Assembly: GCA_018242585.1 (NCBI GenBank)
Contig: JAFEBQ010000041.1
Coordinates: 123,288-187,287, forward strand
Length of the DNA: 64,000 bases
From: Planctomycetota bacterium
Lineage (GTDB): Bacteria > Planctomycetota > Planctomycetia > Pirellulales > PNKZ01
Direction of reading: 5' to 3'
This document shows positions 43,865-52,354 of the stretch, one piece after another (position 1 is the stretch's first letter; every line of letters starts with the position of its first letter). Made by a program: the position numbers and the translations under genes. The notes beneath the pieces were generated by a model that saw only the letters and a program-made list of their open reading frames with translations, ran no database searches and was not told the DNA's origin.

Positions 43865-45559
43865 TCAACGGACGTCGCTCGTCTTTGCGGCGGTCGCCGG
43901 CCGAGGCGTGAAGTGGTAAATGCCGTAGATGCCGTACAAGTTGCTGGGCGTTTCGTACTCCAACAGCGCCCCGCGGTGTTCTTCGTAACCTGACAGTTGC
44001 CAGTGGGCGCTCATGGCCGTCATCCAGGCGAACCAACGATCCAGCCGCAGCGCGTCGTGCGACTGGCGATAGACGACCACACGCACCGGCCCGCCCACTG
44101 GCAATCGCTTAATTCCCTGCCCCGTAGTTGGCGTGCGATGCGCCGGCGAATGAATCCGCTGGCTGACCTTGTAGATCGGGTGACCAACGCCGGGAAACAG
44201 CTCGTAGCCCAGGTCGGTCGAGGCACAGACCAGCGGCCCCGCGCCGGCCGGCTGATTCCAAAACCAGCGGGCAAAGCCCCGATGTTGCCAGTCGCGCCAA
44301 TCGCTGTACGGGCGTGACACGTCGCGCACGATGATCCCCGTGCCACACACCGCTAGGACGCCCGCCGCGATCCAGCGCGCCCTGCTCGACGCGAGCGTCG
44401 GCAATCGCTCGACCAGCGCCGCCAGCCCCGTGCCGGCCAACAGGCAAATCCATGGCCCCAGATATTGCACGATCCGCTCGTTGTTGCCGTACGGGTACTT
44501 ATGCAGCGCCGCGGCCACATAGCCCAGGCCGAACGTCGCCAGACAAAACCCCACGAGCCAACGCTGCCTGTCCCGCCAACTAGTCACCACACCAGCAATG
44601 GCCAACAGCGTCGTCAGCGAGCTGCCGAAGTTGTGATCGCCAAACGGATAGGCAAACATCTTGCCCGTGTGCGTGCTGAGCATCCATTCGAGCCAGTTCA
44701 GTGGTTCGCTGAGCGGTGGCGGAAAGCTGTAGCCCCACATCACCCGCATGGCGTCTCCCACACGGTCGTTCTGTGCCGCGGTCGACAACTTGTAAATCAC
44801 ACTAAACGTGCCAAGCATCGCCACGGCATAAGCCGCCATCGGCAACACGTCGCGCCACTGGCGACGTTGCACCAGACCGGCCAACAGAAGCAGGCTGACC
44901 GCGCCGCAAACAAACACTGCTGGGAACGAAGTCGCAATCGCCACTGGCGCAACCAGGGCCAAGGCCCACAGCCAGCGGCGCTCGGTCGGCCGCTGCCACC
45001 ACGCGACGGCCAGCCACAGCAACACCGCCGACCAGCACAGGTCGAGCGCATAGGGCTTCATCTCGACCGCATGGCGAATCGGATAGTACGCCACTGCCAG
45101 TAGCCCAACGGCAAATGCCGCCGCCAGAGGCGGCAACACGCGCACCGCGAATTGGCGCATGGTGAACAAGCTGGCCACTCCGGCCACCAGCGCCGGCAAC
45201 CGCAGCGCCCATTCATTCACACCGAACAGCCAGGTCGAGCCCCACGTCAGCCACAGGTAGCCCAGTGGCGCCATCTGGCCATTGTCCAACGGTCGCAAGA
45301 AGTCGGCCGCGTCGCGCGTCAGAAAGTTCTCGGCCAGCAGGTATTCATCGCCCCACAAGGGAAAGCGAAGCAGATACCGCACCAATCGGACGACCACGCC
45401 CAGGGCCAACAGCGCCCACGTCGCCCATACGGCAAATCGTTCGGTCGAAGAGGCCGGCTTTGTCTCGGTCGCCTGAACGGCATTCACCGGCACGTCGCGG
45501 CGCAATGTGCCGGTGCGTGTCGTGATCGTCGAACGATGCTCTTGCGCCAGCAGCGACAC
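43865..45559 (-). CDS. GT-C membrane glycosyltransferase, tandem paralogue 3
   Basis: A 564-residue paralogue of the two genes downstream. Motifs: LRFPLWGDEYLLAEN, HAVEMKPYALDL, RIVQYLGPWICLL and GFARWFWNQP. It starts with GTG immediately after the stop of lptF/G (TAA, one base, GTG), so translation is probably coupled. This adjacency ties the family to envelope lipid/LPS biology. The C-terminal domain has VRVVVYRQSHDALRLDRW, which lines up with the VRVVVY/IRVVVY segment of the other two. Confidence 0.85.
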   Translation of the reverse strand: MSLLAQEHRSTITTRTGTLRRDVPVNAVQATETKPASSTERFAVWATWALLALGVVVRLVRYLLRFPLWGDEYLLAENFLTRDAADFLRPLDNGQMAPLGYLWLTWGSTWLFGVNEWALRLPALVAGVASLFTMRQFAVRVLPPLAAAFAVGLLAVAYYPIRHAVEMKPYALDLCWSAVLLWLAVAWWQRPTERRWLWALALVAPVAIATSFPAVFVCGAVSLLLLAGLVQRRQWRDVLPMAAYAVAMLGTFSVIYKLSTAAQNDRVGDAMRVMWGYSFPPPLSEPLNWLEWMLSTHTGKMFAYPFGDHNFGSSLTTLLAIAGVVTSWRDRQRWLVGFCLATFGLGYVAAALHKYPYGNNERIVQYLGPWICLLAGTGLAALVERLPTLASSRARWIAAGVLAVCGTGIIVRDVSRPYSDWRDWQHRGFARWFWNQPAGAGPLVCASTDLGYELFPGVGHPIYKVSQRIHSPAHRTPTTGQGIKRLPVGGPVRVVVYRQSHDALRLDRWFAWMTAMSAHWQLSGYEEHRGALLEYETPSNLYGIYGIYHFTPRPATAAKTSDVR

Positions 45560-45560
45560 T

Positions 45561-46751
45561 TTAGTACCGAATCACGCGCCGCAGGATGAACAGCCCCATC
45601 AAGCCCAGCACCACGTTCCCTAGCCAAACCGAAATCGGCGGCAAGGTTCCGTTCTTCGACTGCTCGACCCCCAGCGCCAACAACGGGTAATAGATGACGA
45701 TCACCGGAAAGAAGCAGGCGAAGAAGCTGGTCATCACGTCGGCATTGCGCCAGTAAATGGCCAGTGGCGCGCCGATCAGCACAAAGCACAGGCAACTAAA
45801 CCCGTTCGACCAGCGACGGTGTGGCTCGGTGTACAGCCGATACAACTTGCACCGGTTCAAGAACAGTTCATGCGCGGCATATTGCGCGTCGCCGTCGGAA
45901 AGCGCCGCGAAGTCCCCGGTCATCAAGGAAAACGCTTCGCGCGCGGCGCGGGTTTGCTGTGAATGCGCGATCAACTGCTCGCGTTCGCGTGTCCTTTGCG
46001 GCAGCAGCGACATGGGCAACTGCGACGGCGGGATCTCCATGTCGCCGTCGGGTCCGGCGGCGTCCAACGGCACCGAATGCTCGAACGAGTCGTCAAACCA
46101 GTACCGCGTCTGACCTTCGACGTGCAGCGTTCCGCGCCGGCAAATGATCGACAGCAGGTTGTCCTTGGTGTTCGCGCGCAGCTCGGCCTCGGCCGCCGTC
46201 AGCGTGATCGTCGGTCCTCCCTGGCCGCGCGATTGGACGGTGATCGTCGGCTCGATCAGCCGGCGACCGTCAACGCGCTTGACGATGATCGAAAACAGCG
46301 GCGTGTTAAACGAATGATTCGCCCGCAGCATGCTGTAGGCGATTTCCTCGATGCTTTCCACGACCACGCGGCGAATATTGTCCTTGCCCCACGACACCGC
46401 CACGTCGTTCAGCAACACGGTGCTCAAGCTCAGCGCCGCAGCCAGCCAGAAGACCGGCCACAGTACTACCATCGGACTGATGCCCAACGACTTGAGAGCT
46501 ACCACTTCGTTCGAGCCGGACATCCGCCCATAGACGCTACTGACAGCGAACAAAATCGTGGCCGGCACGGTGAACCGCAAGGCCTCGGGCAAGGCATAGG
46601 GGAGAATGCGCACGACCTGGCGCGGATCGAGCCCCCGGTCCTTCGCTTCGCGGAAGACGACGTAAATGATGAACAACGTCGTCAGCAGGAACAGCGAGAC
46701 CAGGAAGATCTTCAGAACTTCAAACAGGGCATAGCGGGTGATCGTGCGCAT
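45561..46751 (-). CDS. LptF/LptG family LPS export permease
   Basis: A 396-residue YjgP/YjgQ-type permease. It has the N-terminal helices (RYALFEVLKIFLVSLFLLTT), the characteristic GSNEVVALKSLGIS loop, a central beta-jellyroll-like periplasmic domain (about 150-260) and a C-terminal helix cluster. It forms the transmembrane part of the LptB2FG machine that extracts LPS from the inner membrane. Only one permease gene is here; the second, lptB and lptC are not in the window. I cannot say whether this is F or G. It heads the operon with the three GT-C genes. Confidence 0.92.
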   Translation of the reverse strand: MRTITRYALFEVLKIFLVSLFLLTTLFIIYVVFREAKDRGLDPRQVVRILPYALPEALRFTVPATILFAVSSVYGRMSGSNEVVALKSLGISPMVVLWPVFWLAAALSLSTVLLNDVAVSWGKDNIRRVVVESIEEIAYSMLRANHSFNTPLFSIIVKRVDGRRLIEPTITVQSRGQGGPTITLTAAEAELRANTKDNLLSIICRRGTLHVEGQTRYWFDDSFEHSVPLDAAGPDGDMEIPPSQLPMSLLPQRTREREQLIAHSQQTRAAREAFSLMTGDFAALSDGDAQYAAHELFLNRCKLYRLYTEPHRRWSNGFSCLCFVLIGAPLAIYWRNADVMTSFFACFFPVIVIYYPLLALGVEQSKNGTLPPISVWLGNVVLGLMGLFILRRVIRY

Positions 46752-46963
46752 GGCCGCGTAGTCTGGCCGTGCAGGTAACTAGGGTCAAGGTCGCAATCTT
46801 CGTCACCTGCTAGCTTCTAACGCTGGTACTGCTGCGCACCCAGCTAGCACGGCTGCTTTCTAGCGATCGACGCACAGCCGAAGTAGCGGCAACTGACCTA
46901 GGCCGTGAGCCGCGCGTTTGCCATACTTCGCTGGCCCATTGTCCATCGTTTTTGAGAAGCTGC

Positions 46964-47659
46964 ATGGATGCGCTCTCGATCATTGTCGTCCCACGCGCGC
47001 TGACCGAAACGGTCGACCGCTTTCTGCCTGCGCTGCGCGAGCAGCTAGCCCAGCTCAATCGGCCGGCCGAGCTGTTTTGCCTGGAAAACGCGGGGCATCC
47101 CAGCCCCCCGTCGGCCATCCGCCGGCTGCACGACCAGTTTCCAGAGGTGCGTTTGCTGTCGATCGACCCGCCGCTGGGTGTGTCGGCCGCAGTCGGCGCG
47201 GCCTTGGCCCGCGCGTCGCACGACACGCTCGTCTGTCTCGACGGCTCGGGGCACTTGCCTATCGCCGAGCTGCCCCGCCTGTTGTCGCGTCTGGTTCGGG
47301 CCGACACGGTCTTTGCCCTGCCCCGCTGTCGCGGCGCACGCCGCTGGCGGCGGAGCATCGAACGGCGCTGGAACGCCTTACGCCACGGTTGTGACCTCGA
47401 TCGGTCGATCGGCTGGACCTGGGCCGCGCGACGCGAAGCGTTGAACCACGTCAGCTTCGTCACTCGCGGGATTGGCGACTTGGCCCGGCAGATAGCCCGA
47501 CACGGCTTCCGGCTGGGCCAGATTCACGTCGACTGCGCGGCCGACGTCGCACCGGTCGACGAGCGCGCCTGGCGGACGTGCCCGCTGGATGCCAGTGTCA
47601 CGATCAATTGTCAGGAGCACCTGCCCCAGCGGCCCCCGGCCAGGCGCGTGGCGGCATGA
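46964..47659 (+). CDS. GT2-like glycosyltransferase, short
   Basis: A 231-residue protein with a GT-A type fold: LSIIVVPRALTETVDRFLPA at the N-terminus and LARASHDTLVCLDGSGHLP where GT2 enzymes carry the DxD region (here DGSG, without a full DxD). The C-terminal part (IGWTWAARREALN, GFRLGQIHVDCAA) resembles GT2 acceptor-side segments. No membrane helices, unlike most polyprenyl-phosphate mannosyltransferases. The ATG 46964 has GAGAAG upstream. Its stop overlaps the lpxB start (ATGA). It could have lost catalytic activity, given the reduced DxD. Confidence 0.7.
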   Translation: MDALSIIVVPRALTETVDRFLPALREQLAQLNRPAELFCLENAGHPSPPSAIRRLHDQFPEVRLLSIDPPLGVSAAVGAALARASHDTLVCLDGSGHLPIAELPRLLSRLVRADTVFALPRCRGARRWRRSIERRWNALRHGCDLDRSIGWTWAARREALNHVSFVTRGIGDLARQIARHGFRLGQIHVDCAADVAPVDERAWRTCPLDASVTINCQEHLPQRPPARRVAA

Positions 47660-48918
47660 CGATCTTCTTCTCCGTGGGCGAGCCGAGCGGCGACCTGCAC
47701 GGCGCCAACCTGATTCACGCGATTCGCGCCCAGTGCCCCACCGCGCGATTCGTCGGCTTTGGCGGGCCGCGAATGGCCGCCGCCGGTTGCGAACTGCACT
47801 TTGAACTCACCTCGCTGGCCGTGATGTGGGTTTTGCGCGTGCTGGTCAATCTGCATCGCTTTTTGCACCTCTGTGCGCGGGCCGATCATTACTTCCGCCA
47901 TCATCGTCCCGACGCGGTGGTGTTGATCGACTACCCGGGCTTTAACTGGTGGATTGCCTGGCGGGCAAAACTGCTGGGTATTCCGGTGTTCTATTACGCC
48001 CCGCCGCAAATCTGGGCCTGGGCCAGTTGGCGCGTAAAAAAAATGCGCCGCTACGTCGATCACGTCCTGTGCAGCTTGCCGTTCGAGGAAGCCTGGTTCA
48101 AGCAACGCGGTTGCAATGCCACATTTGTCGGACACCCTTACTTCGACGAGGTCCGCGGCCACGCGCTCGACGCCGGCTTTATCAGCCAACTGCGGCTAGA
48201 TCCGCGCCCGCTGGTCACGCTGCTGCCCGGCTCGCGCACGCAAGAGGTCGAACAGAACCTGCGCTGGTTTCTGAAAGCCGCCAGTACCGTGCTTGAACAA
48301 GTGCCCAACGCACGCTTCGCGGTCGCCGCCTTCAAGGCCAGCCAGGCCCAGTTCGCCACCCGGCTGATCACGGCGGCCGGCTTGCCGATCGAAGTCTACG
48401 TGCGCCGCACGCCCGAACTGATCGCGGCTGCGCATTGCTGTCTGGCCGTCTCGGGAAGCGTCTCGCTCGAGTTGCTCTACCATCGGCGGCCGACGGTCAT
48501 TCTGTACTGGGTGCCGCGCTGGGCTTACAGGGTCCAGTCCTGGTTCCGCAAGGTTCGCTACATTACGCTCGTCAACTTGTTGACCGCCCGCGAGTTGTTC
48601 CCCGGCCGGCTCGAAGCCTATGACCCCGACGCGCCGGGGGCCGAGCAGGTGCCCTTTCCCGAGTATCTCACCTGGCAGGATCGCTCGGCCGACATCGCCC
48701 GACGACTGGTTGGCTGGCTGACCGACGAGGCGAAGCACCAGCAAAGCGTGGCACAACTGACCGAATTGCGTCAGCAAGTCGCTCACGGCGGGGCTTCGCG
48801 ACGCGCCGCCGAATACCTGCTTGGCGTTCTGGCCGCGCGCCGGACGGGTGTCCCGCGACCTCATTTCCGCCGCGGTATGCGTGTGGCTAGCAGCGCCCTG
48901 GCCGACCGAGCGGCCTAG
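47656..48918 (+). CDS. lpxB: Lipid-A-disaccharide synthase
   Basis: A 420-residue GT19 enzyme that joins UDP-2,3-diacylglucosamine and lipid X to make the lipid A disaccharide. Seen: FFSVGEPSGDLHGANLI at the N-terminus, DYPGFNWW, YYAPPQIWAWASWRVKKM, FVGHPYFDE, LLPGSRTQEV and AVSGSVSLELLYHRRPTVILYW split here as AVSGSVSLELLYH and RPTVILYW. The start overlaps the stop of the GT2-like gene. The C-terminal 35 residues after the normal end are basic and unusual. This gene and lptF/G show that the organism makes LPS. Confidence 0.96.
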   Translation: MTIFFSVGEPSGDLHGANLIHAIRAQCPTARFVGFGGPRMAAAGCELHFELTSLAVMWVLRVLVNLHRFLHLCARADHYFRHHRPDAVVLIDYPGFNWWIAWRAKLLGIPVFYYAPPQIWAWASWRVKKMRRYVDHVLCSLPFEEAWFKQRGCNATFVGHPYFDEVRGHALDAGFISQLRLDPRPLVTLLPGSRTQEVEQNLRWFLKAASTVLEQVPNARFAVAAFKASQAQFATRLITAAGLPIEVYVRRTPELIAAAHCCLAVSGSVSLELLYHRRPTVILYWVPRWAYRVQSWFRKVRYITLVNLLTARELFPGRLEAYDPDAPGAEQVPFPEYLTWQDRSADIARRLVGWLTDEAKHQQSVAQLTELRQQVAHGGASRRAAEYLLGVLAARRTGVPRPHFRRGMRVASSALADRAA

Positions 48919-48980
48919 CCGCCGATCACTCGGCAATGATCTCGCAAGTTATTTTTTCGTGAGCTTCTCGGCTATACTGG

Positions 48981-49757
48981 ATGGCTTCCGCGCATTGTAC
49001 TGGAGCAGCCATTTTGTTTTTATCTGCCGAACCATCCGCCACCCCGTACGACGTGCGGTTCTCGCTGTTCGGCGTGCCGATCCGCATCCACCCGCTGTTC
49101 TGGCTTTTTTCGGTGCTGATGGGGCTGAACCTGCGGGATCCGGGGCTGGTGTTCATTTGGGTGGTTGCGTGCCTGCTGGCCTTGCTGGCTCACGAGTTCG
49201 GCCACATCGCGGCCATGCGCTATTTCGACGAGCGCGGCTACATCATCCTGCACGCCTTTGGCGGGCTGGCTGTCTCGCGGGCGCGCGTGCAGCGTCCGAC
49301 GTTGCCCCAAGTGGTCGTTTCACTAGCCGGGCCATTCGCTGGTTTTTTGTTCGCGCTGGCGATCTATGGCGTCCTGTTCGCGGCTGGACGCCAACCGAGT
49401 TGGGCGTTTTCGCCCACCCAAGGAATTGACGTCTCGTTCGAGCCCGTCGCGCCGGCCGGTCTCAACGCGCTCGTTGTGCTGCTGTTGGAAGTGAACATCT
49501 ATTGGGGCGTTTTGAACTTGCTGCCGATCCTGCCTTTGGACGGCGGCAATGTGTCGCTGGCCCTGTTCACCGAGTGGCGGTCACGCGAGGGAGTAATTCG
49601 CGCCTTGCAGGTCTCGATCGCCACGGCCGCCATCGTGGGGGGCTATGCGTATTTCATCACCCGAGATTTCTTCTTGCCGATGTTCTTCGGCTTTTTGGGC
49701 TTCAACAACTATCAACTGTTGCAGTCGATCAGCAATCGAGGTGACCGACCGTGGTAG
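48981..49757 (+). CDS. Site-2 protease family (M50) membrane metalloprotease
   Basis: A 258-residue intramembrane zinc protease. HEFGH in the second helix provides two zinc ligands and the catalytic Glu; LNLLPILPLDGG near residue 180 provides the third, as in SpoIVFB/rhomboid-unrelated S2P proteins. No PDZ or CBS domain. Six helices or so. It follows lpxB by 62 bases and overlaps the next gene by seven, so it is probably in the same operon. Substrate is unknown; in this context it could regulate envelope functions. An internal TTG start is also possible. Confidence 0.88.
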   Translation: MASAHCTGAAILFLSAEPSATPYDVRFSLFGVPIRIHPLFWLFSVLMGLNLRDPGLVFIWVVACLLALLAHEFGHIAAMRYFDERGYIILHAFGGLAVSRARVQRPTLPQVVVSLAGPFAGFLFALAIYGVLFAAGRQPSWAFSPTQGIDVSFEPVAPAGLNALVVLLLEVNIYWGVLNLLPILPLDGGNVSLALFTEWRSREGVIRALQVSIATAAIVGGYAYFITRDFFLPMFFGFLGFNNYQLLQSISNRGDRPW

Positions 49758-50566
49758 CCGCCGGCGCTGAACTGAAACAACGGGTGGTCCTGTTGGGGGC
49801 CAGCAACCTGACGCGCGGCTTGCCGGTGGTGCTGCGCACGCTGCACCAATTGCTCGACGGCCCGATTGAAGTGCTGGCCGCCGCCGGGCGCGGGCGCTCG
49901 TACGGCATGAAGTCCAACTTCCTGGGTCGCTCGCTGCCGGGGATTCTGCACTGCGGGCTGTGGGACGAACTGTCGCGGATCGAGCCGCGGCCGACGACGG
50001 CCCTGATCACCGATGTGGGGAACGATCTGTTGTACGAAGCCCCGGTCGAGAAGATCGTCGAGTGGGTCGAGCGCTGCTGCGACCGTCTGGCCGCAGGTAC
50101 GACGCGACTGGCCCTGACTGGGTTGCCGGTGTGCAACCTCAACTCGCTATCGCAGCCGCGGTTCAAGTTCTTCCGATCGCTGTTCGTGCCGGGCTGCCAA
50201 TTGACGCTGGCCGATGTGATCGGCCGCGCCAATCAGCTCGACGAGCGACTGCGTACGCTCGCTCAGGAGCGCGGCTTGGCCTGGATCGCGCAGCAAGCCG
50301 ACTGGTTCGGCATCGACCCGATTCACATCCGCATGGCGACCTGGCCGGCGGCCTGGCGAACGATCCTGTCACCGCTGCGTCCGGCGACGGTCGACGCGCA
50401 CGTGAATGGCGCCGCGGGACACAACGGTCACACGCCCTGGTCGCCACTGATGTGGCTCAGAACGACATTCGCCCTGCCCCAGCAAAGCGGGCTGTTTGGC
50501 CACCCGCGCCAACGAGCGCAGCCCTGCTTGATCATGCCCAACGGCAGCCGCTTGTCGCTGTATTAA
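49751..50566 (+). CDS. SGNH-type hydrolase-like protein
   Basis: A 271-residue protein resembling SGNH/GDSL esterases but with a variant first block: VVLLGASNLTRG instead of GDS. GNDLLYEAP (block III with Gly-Asn-Asp) and WFGIDPIHIRMA (block V with Asp...His) are present. It may still act as an esterase/deacylase or may have lost activity; the family is of unknown function in planctomycetes. The GTG start has GAGGTGA upstream inside the preceding gene, with seven bases overlapping. It ends the lpxB-led operon. Confidence 0.75.
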   Translation: MVAAGAELKQRVVLLGASNLTRGLPVVLRTLHQLLDGPIEVLAAAGRGRSYGMKSNFLGRSLPGILHCGLWDELSRIEPRPTTALITDVGNDLLYEAPVEKIVEWVERCCDRLAAGTTRLALTGLPVCNLNSLSQPRFKFFRSLFVPGCQLTLADVIGRANQLDERLRTLAQERGLAWIAQQADWFGIDPIHIRMATWPAAWRTILSPLRPATVDAHVNGAAGHNGHTPWSPLMWLRTTFALPQQSGLFGHPRQRAQPCLIMPNGSRLSLY

Positions 50567-50586
50567 GCGACGCTCGATCAATGCCG

Positions 50587-51669
50587 TTAGACGACGGACA
50601 ACGTCGGCAGTGGTGTCCCCTGCTGCCGTCGATTGGCGGCCACCTGCTCGGCCAGATTCGTGCAGATCGACTCCAATAGCGGCGCCACGTCGGCGTTGCT
50701 GAAGTTCGCGGCCAGCCGCCCTTCATCGCCGTTGATGCGAACCTGGATATTGATCGGCAACTCGCCCAGGAACGGCACGTCGAGTTCGGTGGCCTGCTTC
50801 ATCGCGCCGCCGTGGCCGAAGATGTCGTACCGCTTGCCGTTGTCGGGACAGAGGAAGTAGCTCATGTTCTCGATCATGCCCAGGACCGGAATGTTCACGG
50901 TTCGGAACATCGAGATCGCCCGCACCGCGTCGATCAACGCGACGTCCTGCGGCGTGCAGACCACCACCGCGCCGGTCAGGGGCAACAATTGCGACAGCGT
51001 GATCGCGATGTCGCCGGTCCCGGGGGGCATGTCGATGATCAGGTAGTCGAGTTCCCCCCAATCGGTGTCGCGGAGGAACTGGGTGATGATCCCGTGCAAC
51101 ATCGGCCCGCGCAAGGCCACTGCCTTGCCGGCCGGCACCATGAAGCCGATCGACATCACCTTCATCCCCTCGACGTCGGCCGGACGAATCTTGCGGTTGT
51201 CGTCCAGTTGCGGCTGGTGTTCGAGGCCTAGCAGGTGAGGAATGCTCGGCCCGTAGATGTCGGCGTCCATCAAACCCACGCGGCAGCCGGCGCGCTTCAA
51301 CGCCCAGGCCAGTGACGCGGCCAGCGTGCTCTTGCCGACGCCCCCCTTGCCCGAGCCAACCGCGATCACGCTCTTGGCCTTCAGCCCAACCTGCCCCGCC
51401 GCCTCGGCCGGGCGCGGATGCACCACCAGGTTGACCTTCACCTCGGTCACGCCCGGCAAACGAGCTTTCAAATGCTCGGCACAGGCGGCCACGGTTTTCT
51501 GACGCAAGGGCGCTGAGTGAGTCGAAAGGGCTAGCGTCAATTCCAGCCGGCCGTTGCCGACGCGGATATCGCGCGCCTGCTGCTCGGCGTTCACGCCGCG
51601 GCCGGTCTCGGGGTCGAGAAAATCGTTCAACGCCGCCAACACCTGCTCGGAACTTGGACCAGTTGCCAT
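50587..51669 (-). CDS. Mrp/ApbC iron-sulfur cluster carrier-like ATPase
   Basis: A 360-residue protein with an N-terminal MIP18-like domain (about 1-85) and a P-loop NTPase domain with Walker A GSGKGGVGKST (105-115), LMDADIYGPSIPHLLG and DMPPGTGDIAITLSQ. This family carries Fe-S clusters to target proteins such as those of complex I. It normally has a CxxC pair near the C-terminus; here the equivalent segment is SYFLCPDNGKRYDIFGHGGA with one Cys only. The ATG at 51667-51669 gives the standard start. The nuo operon nearby is a plausible client, but not adjacent. Confidence 0.9.
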   Translation of the reverse strand: MATGPSSEQVLAALNDFLDPETGRGVNAEQQARDIRVGNGRLELTLALSTHSAPLRQKTVAACAEHLKARLPGVTEVKVNLVVHPRPAEAAGQVGLKAKSVIAVGSGKGGVGKSTLAASLAWALKRAGCRVGLMDADIYGPSIPHLLGLEHQPQLDDNRKIRPADVEGMKVMSIGFMVPAGKAVALRGPMLHGIITQFLRDTDWGELDYLIIDMPPGTGDIAITLSQLLPLTGAVVVCTPQDVALIDAVRAISMFRTVNIPVLGMIENMSYFLCPDNGKRYDIFGHGGAMKQATELDVPFLGELPINIQVRINGDEGRLAANFSNADVAPLLESICTNLAEQVAANRRQQGTPLPTLSVV

Positions 51670-51745
51670 CGTCACACCCAAACGGTTCGGAATCAGAACA
51701 GAGAAACTCGCCGCGATGCCCTCATGCTACGTATTGACTGACACA

Positions 51746-51795
51746 CCAAGCCGGCGGCTTTGCCGCCGAACTCGGTGGCAGAGCCACCGGCTTGG
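51746..51795. repeat. Inverted repeat family 7 (CCAAGCCGGCGGC type)
   Basis: Arms CCAAGCCGGCGGCTTTGCC and GGCAGAGCCACCGGCTTGG around AACTCGGT-like spacer. Compared with 39182-39234 the GGTGGC and GGCGGC palindromes are exchanged between arms, i.e. one copy is the other read on the opposite strand. It lies between mrp and the next gene. Confidence 0.8.
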
Positions 51796-51883
51796 AACCG
51801 AGGCAATACGATGCGGCATTACAAAGCGCTCGCGTCGCGCCACTCGTTGTTCTAGCGCAGCAGGTGCGTCTGGGCAAGGGGCC

Positions 51884-52354
51884 CTAAACGGCCTCGCCCC
51901 AGGGTAAACGCCGCCAAACGTGATCGCGCAGCGAAAGTTTCGCCTGGGGCAGATGAGATACCCGCTGGGCCGCGCGCGCGACCCAGTCGGCGAGCGTCAG
52001 CAACTCGCGCTCATGGACGACAACCGCGGTGACGCCTAGCTCGCAAAGCTCAGCCTGGTGCGACACGAGCCACGCTGGTCCGACGGCCACCAGCGCGCGA
52101 AACGTCCGCCCGGGGCGCGCTTCGCGGCGCCAGCGGCCAAGCACGTCGAAGTTCCGCTCGTGAAACTCCCAGACGCCGATCGCCGCGTCCAATGGCGTGA
52201 GTTGGGCAAAAAAGTCGTCGGCATGCCGGGCTTCGTGTACCCGCGGCGGCGCTTCGTCGGGCCAGGCCGCGCGCGGCACGGTGGCCAGCGCGCGGTGGCA
52301 GGCGAGCGCCCACCGCCCGGTCGATTCTCCCACGACGATGGCAAGGTTGCTCAT
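51884..52354 (-). CDS. Unknown protein overlapping the NtrC-like regulator
   Basis: A 156-residue protein with no recognised family. It begins MSNLAIVVGESTGRW and contains alternating beta/alpha segments (AIGVWEFHERNFDVLGRW, FRALVAVGPAWLVSHQAEL, ELGVTAVVVHERELLTLADW) that look like a small Rossmann-like or receiver-like fold, but without the conserved Asp pocket of a receiver. The ATG overlaps the stop of the regulator gene (ATGA), so the two are coupled and probably functionally linked. Confidence 0.75.
   Translation of the reverse strand: MSNLAIVVGESTGRWALACHRALATVPRAAWPDEAPPRVHEARHADDFFAQLTPLDAAIGVWEFHERNFDVLGRWRREARPGRTFRALVAVGPAWLVSHQAELCELGVTAVVVHERELLTLADWVARAAQRVSHLPQAKLSLRDHVWRRLPWGEAV

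Noticed and set aside
40409..45559. Three membrane genes as a transposition-derived duplication with flanking repeats
   Set aside because: No insertion sequence or direct repeats border the copies. The copies have diverged substantially, so this is an old tandem duplication.
48973..48978. TATACT as a -10 box for the site-2 protease gene
   Set aside because: No -35 hexamer at the right distance, and transcription would start at or after the chosen ATG.
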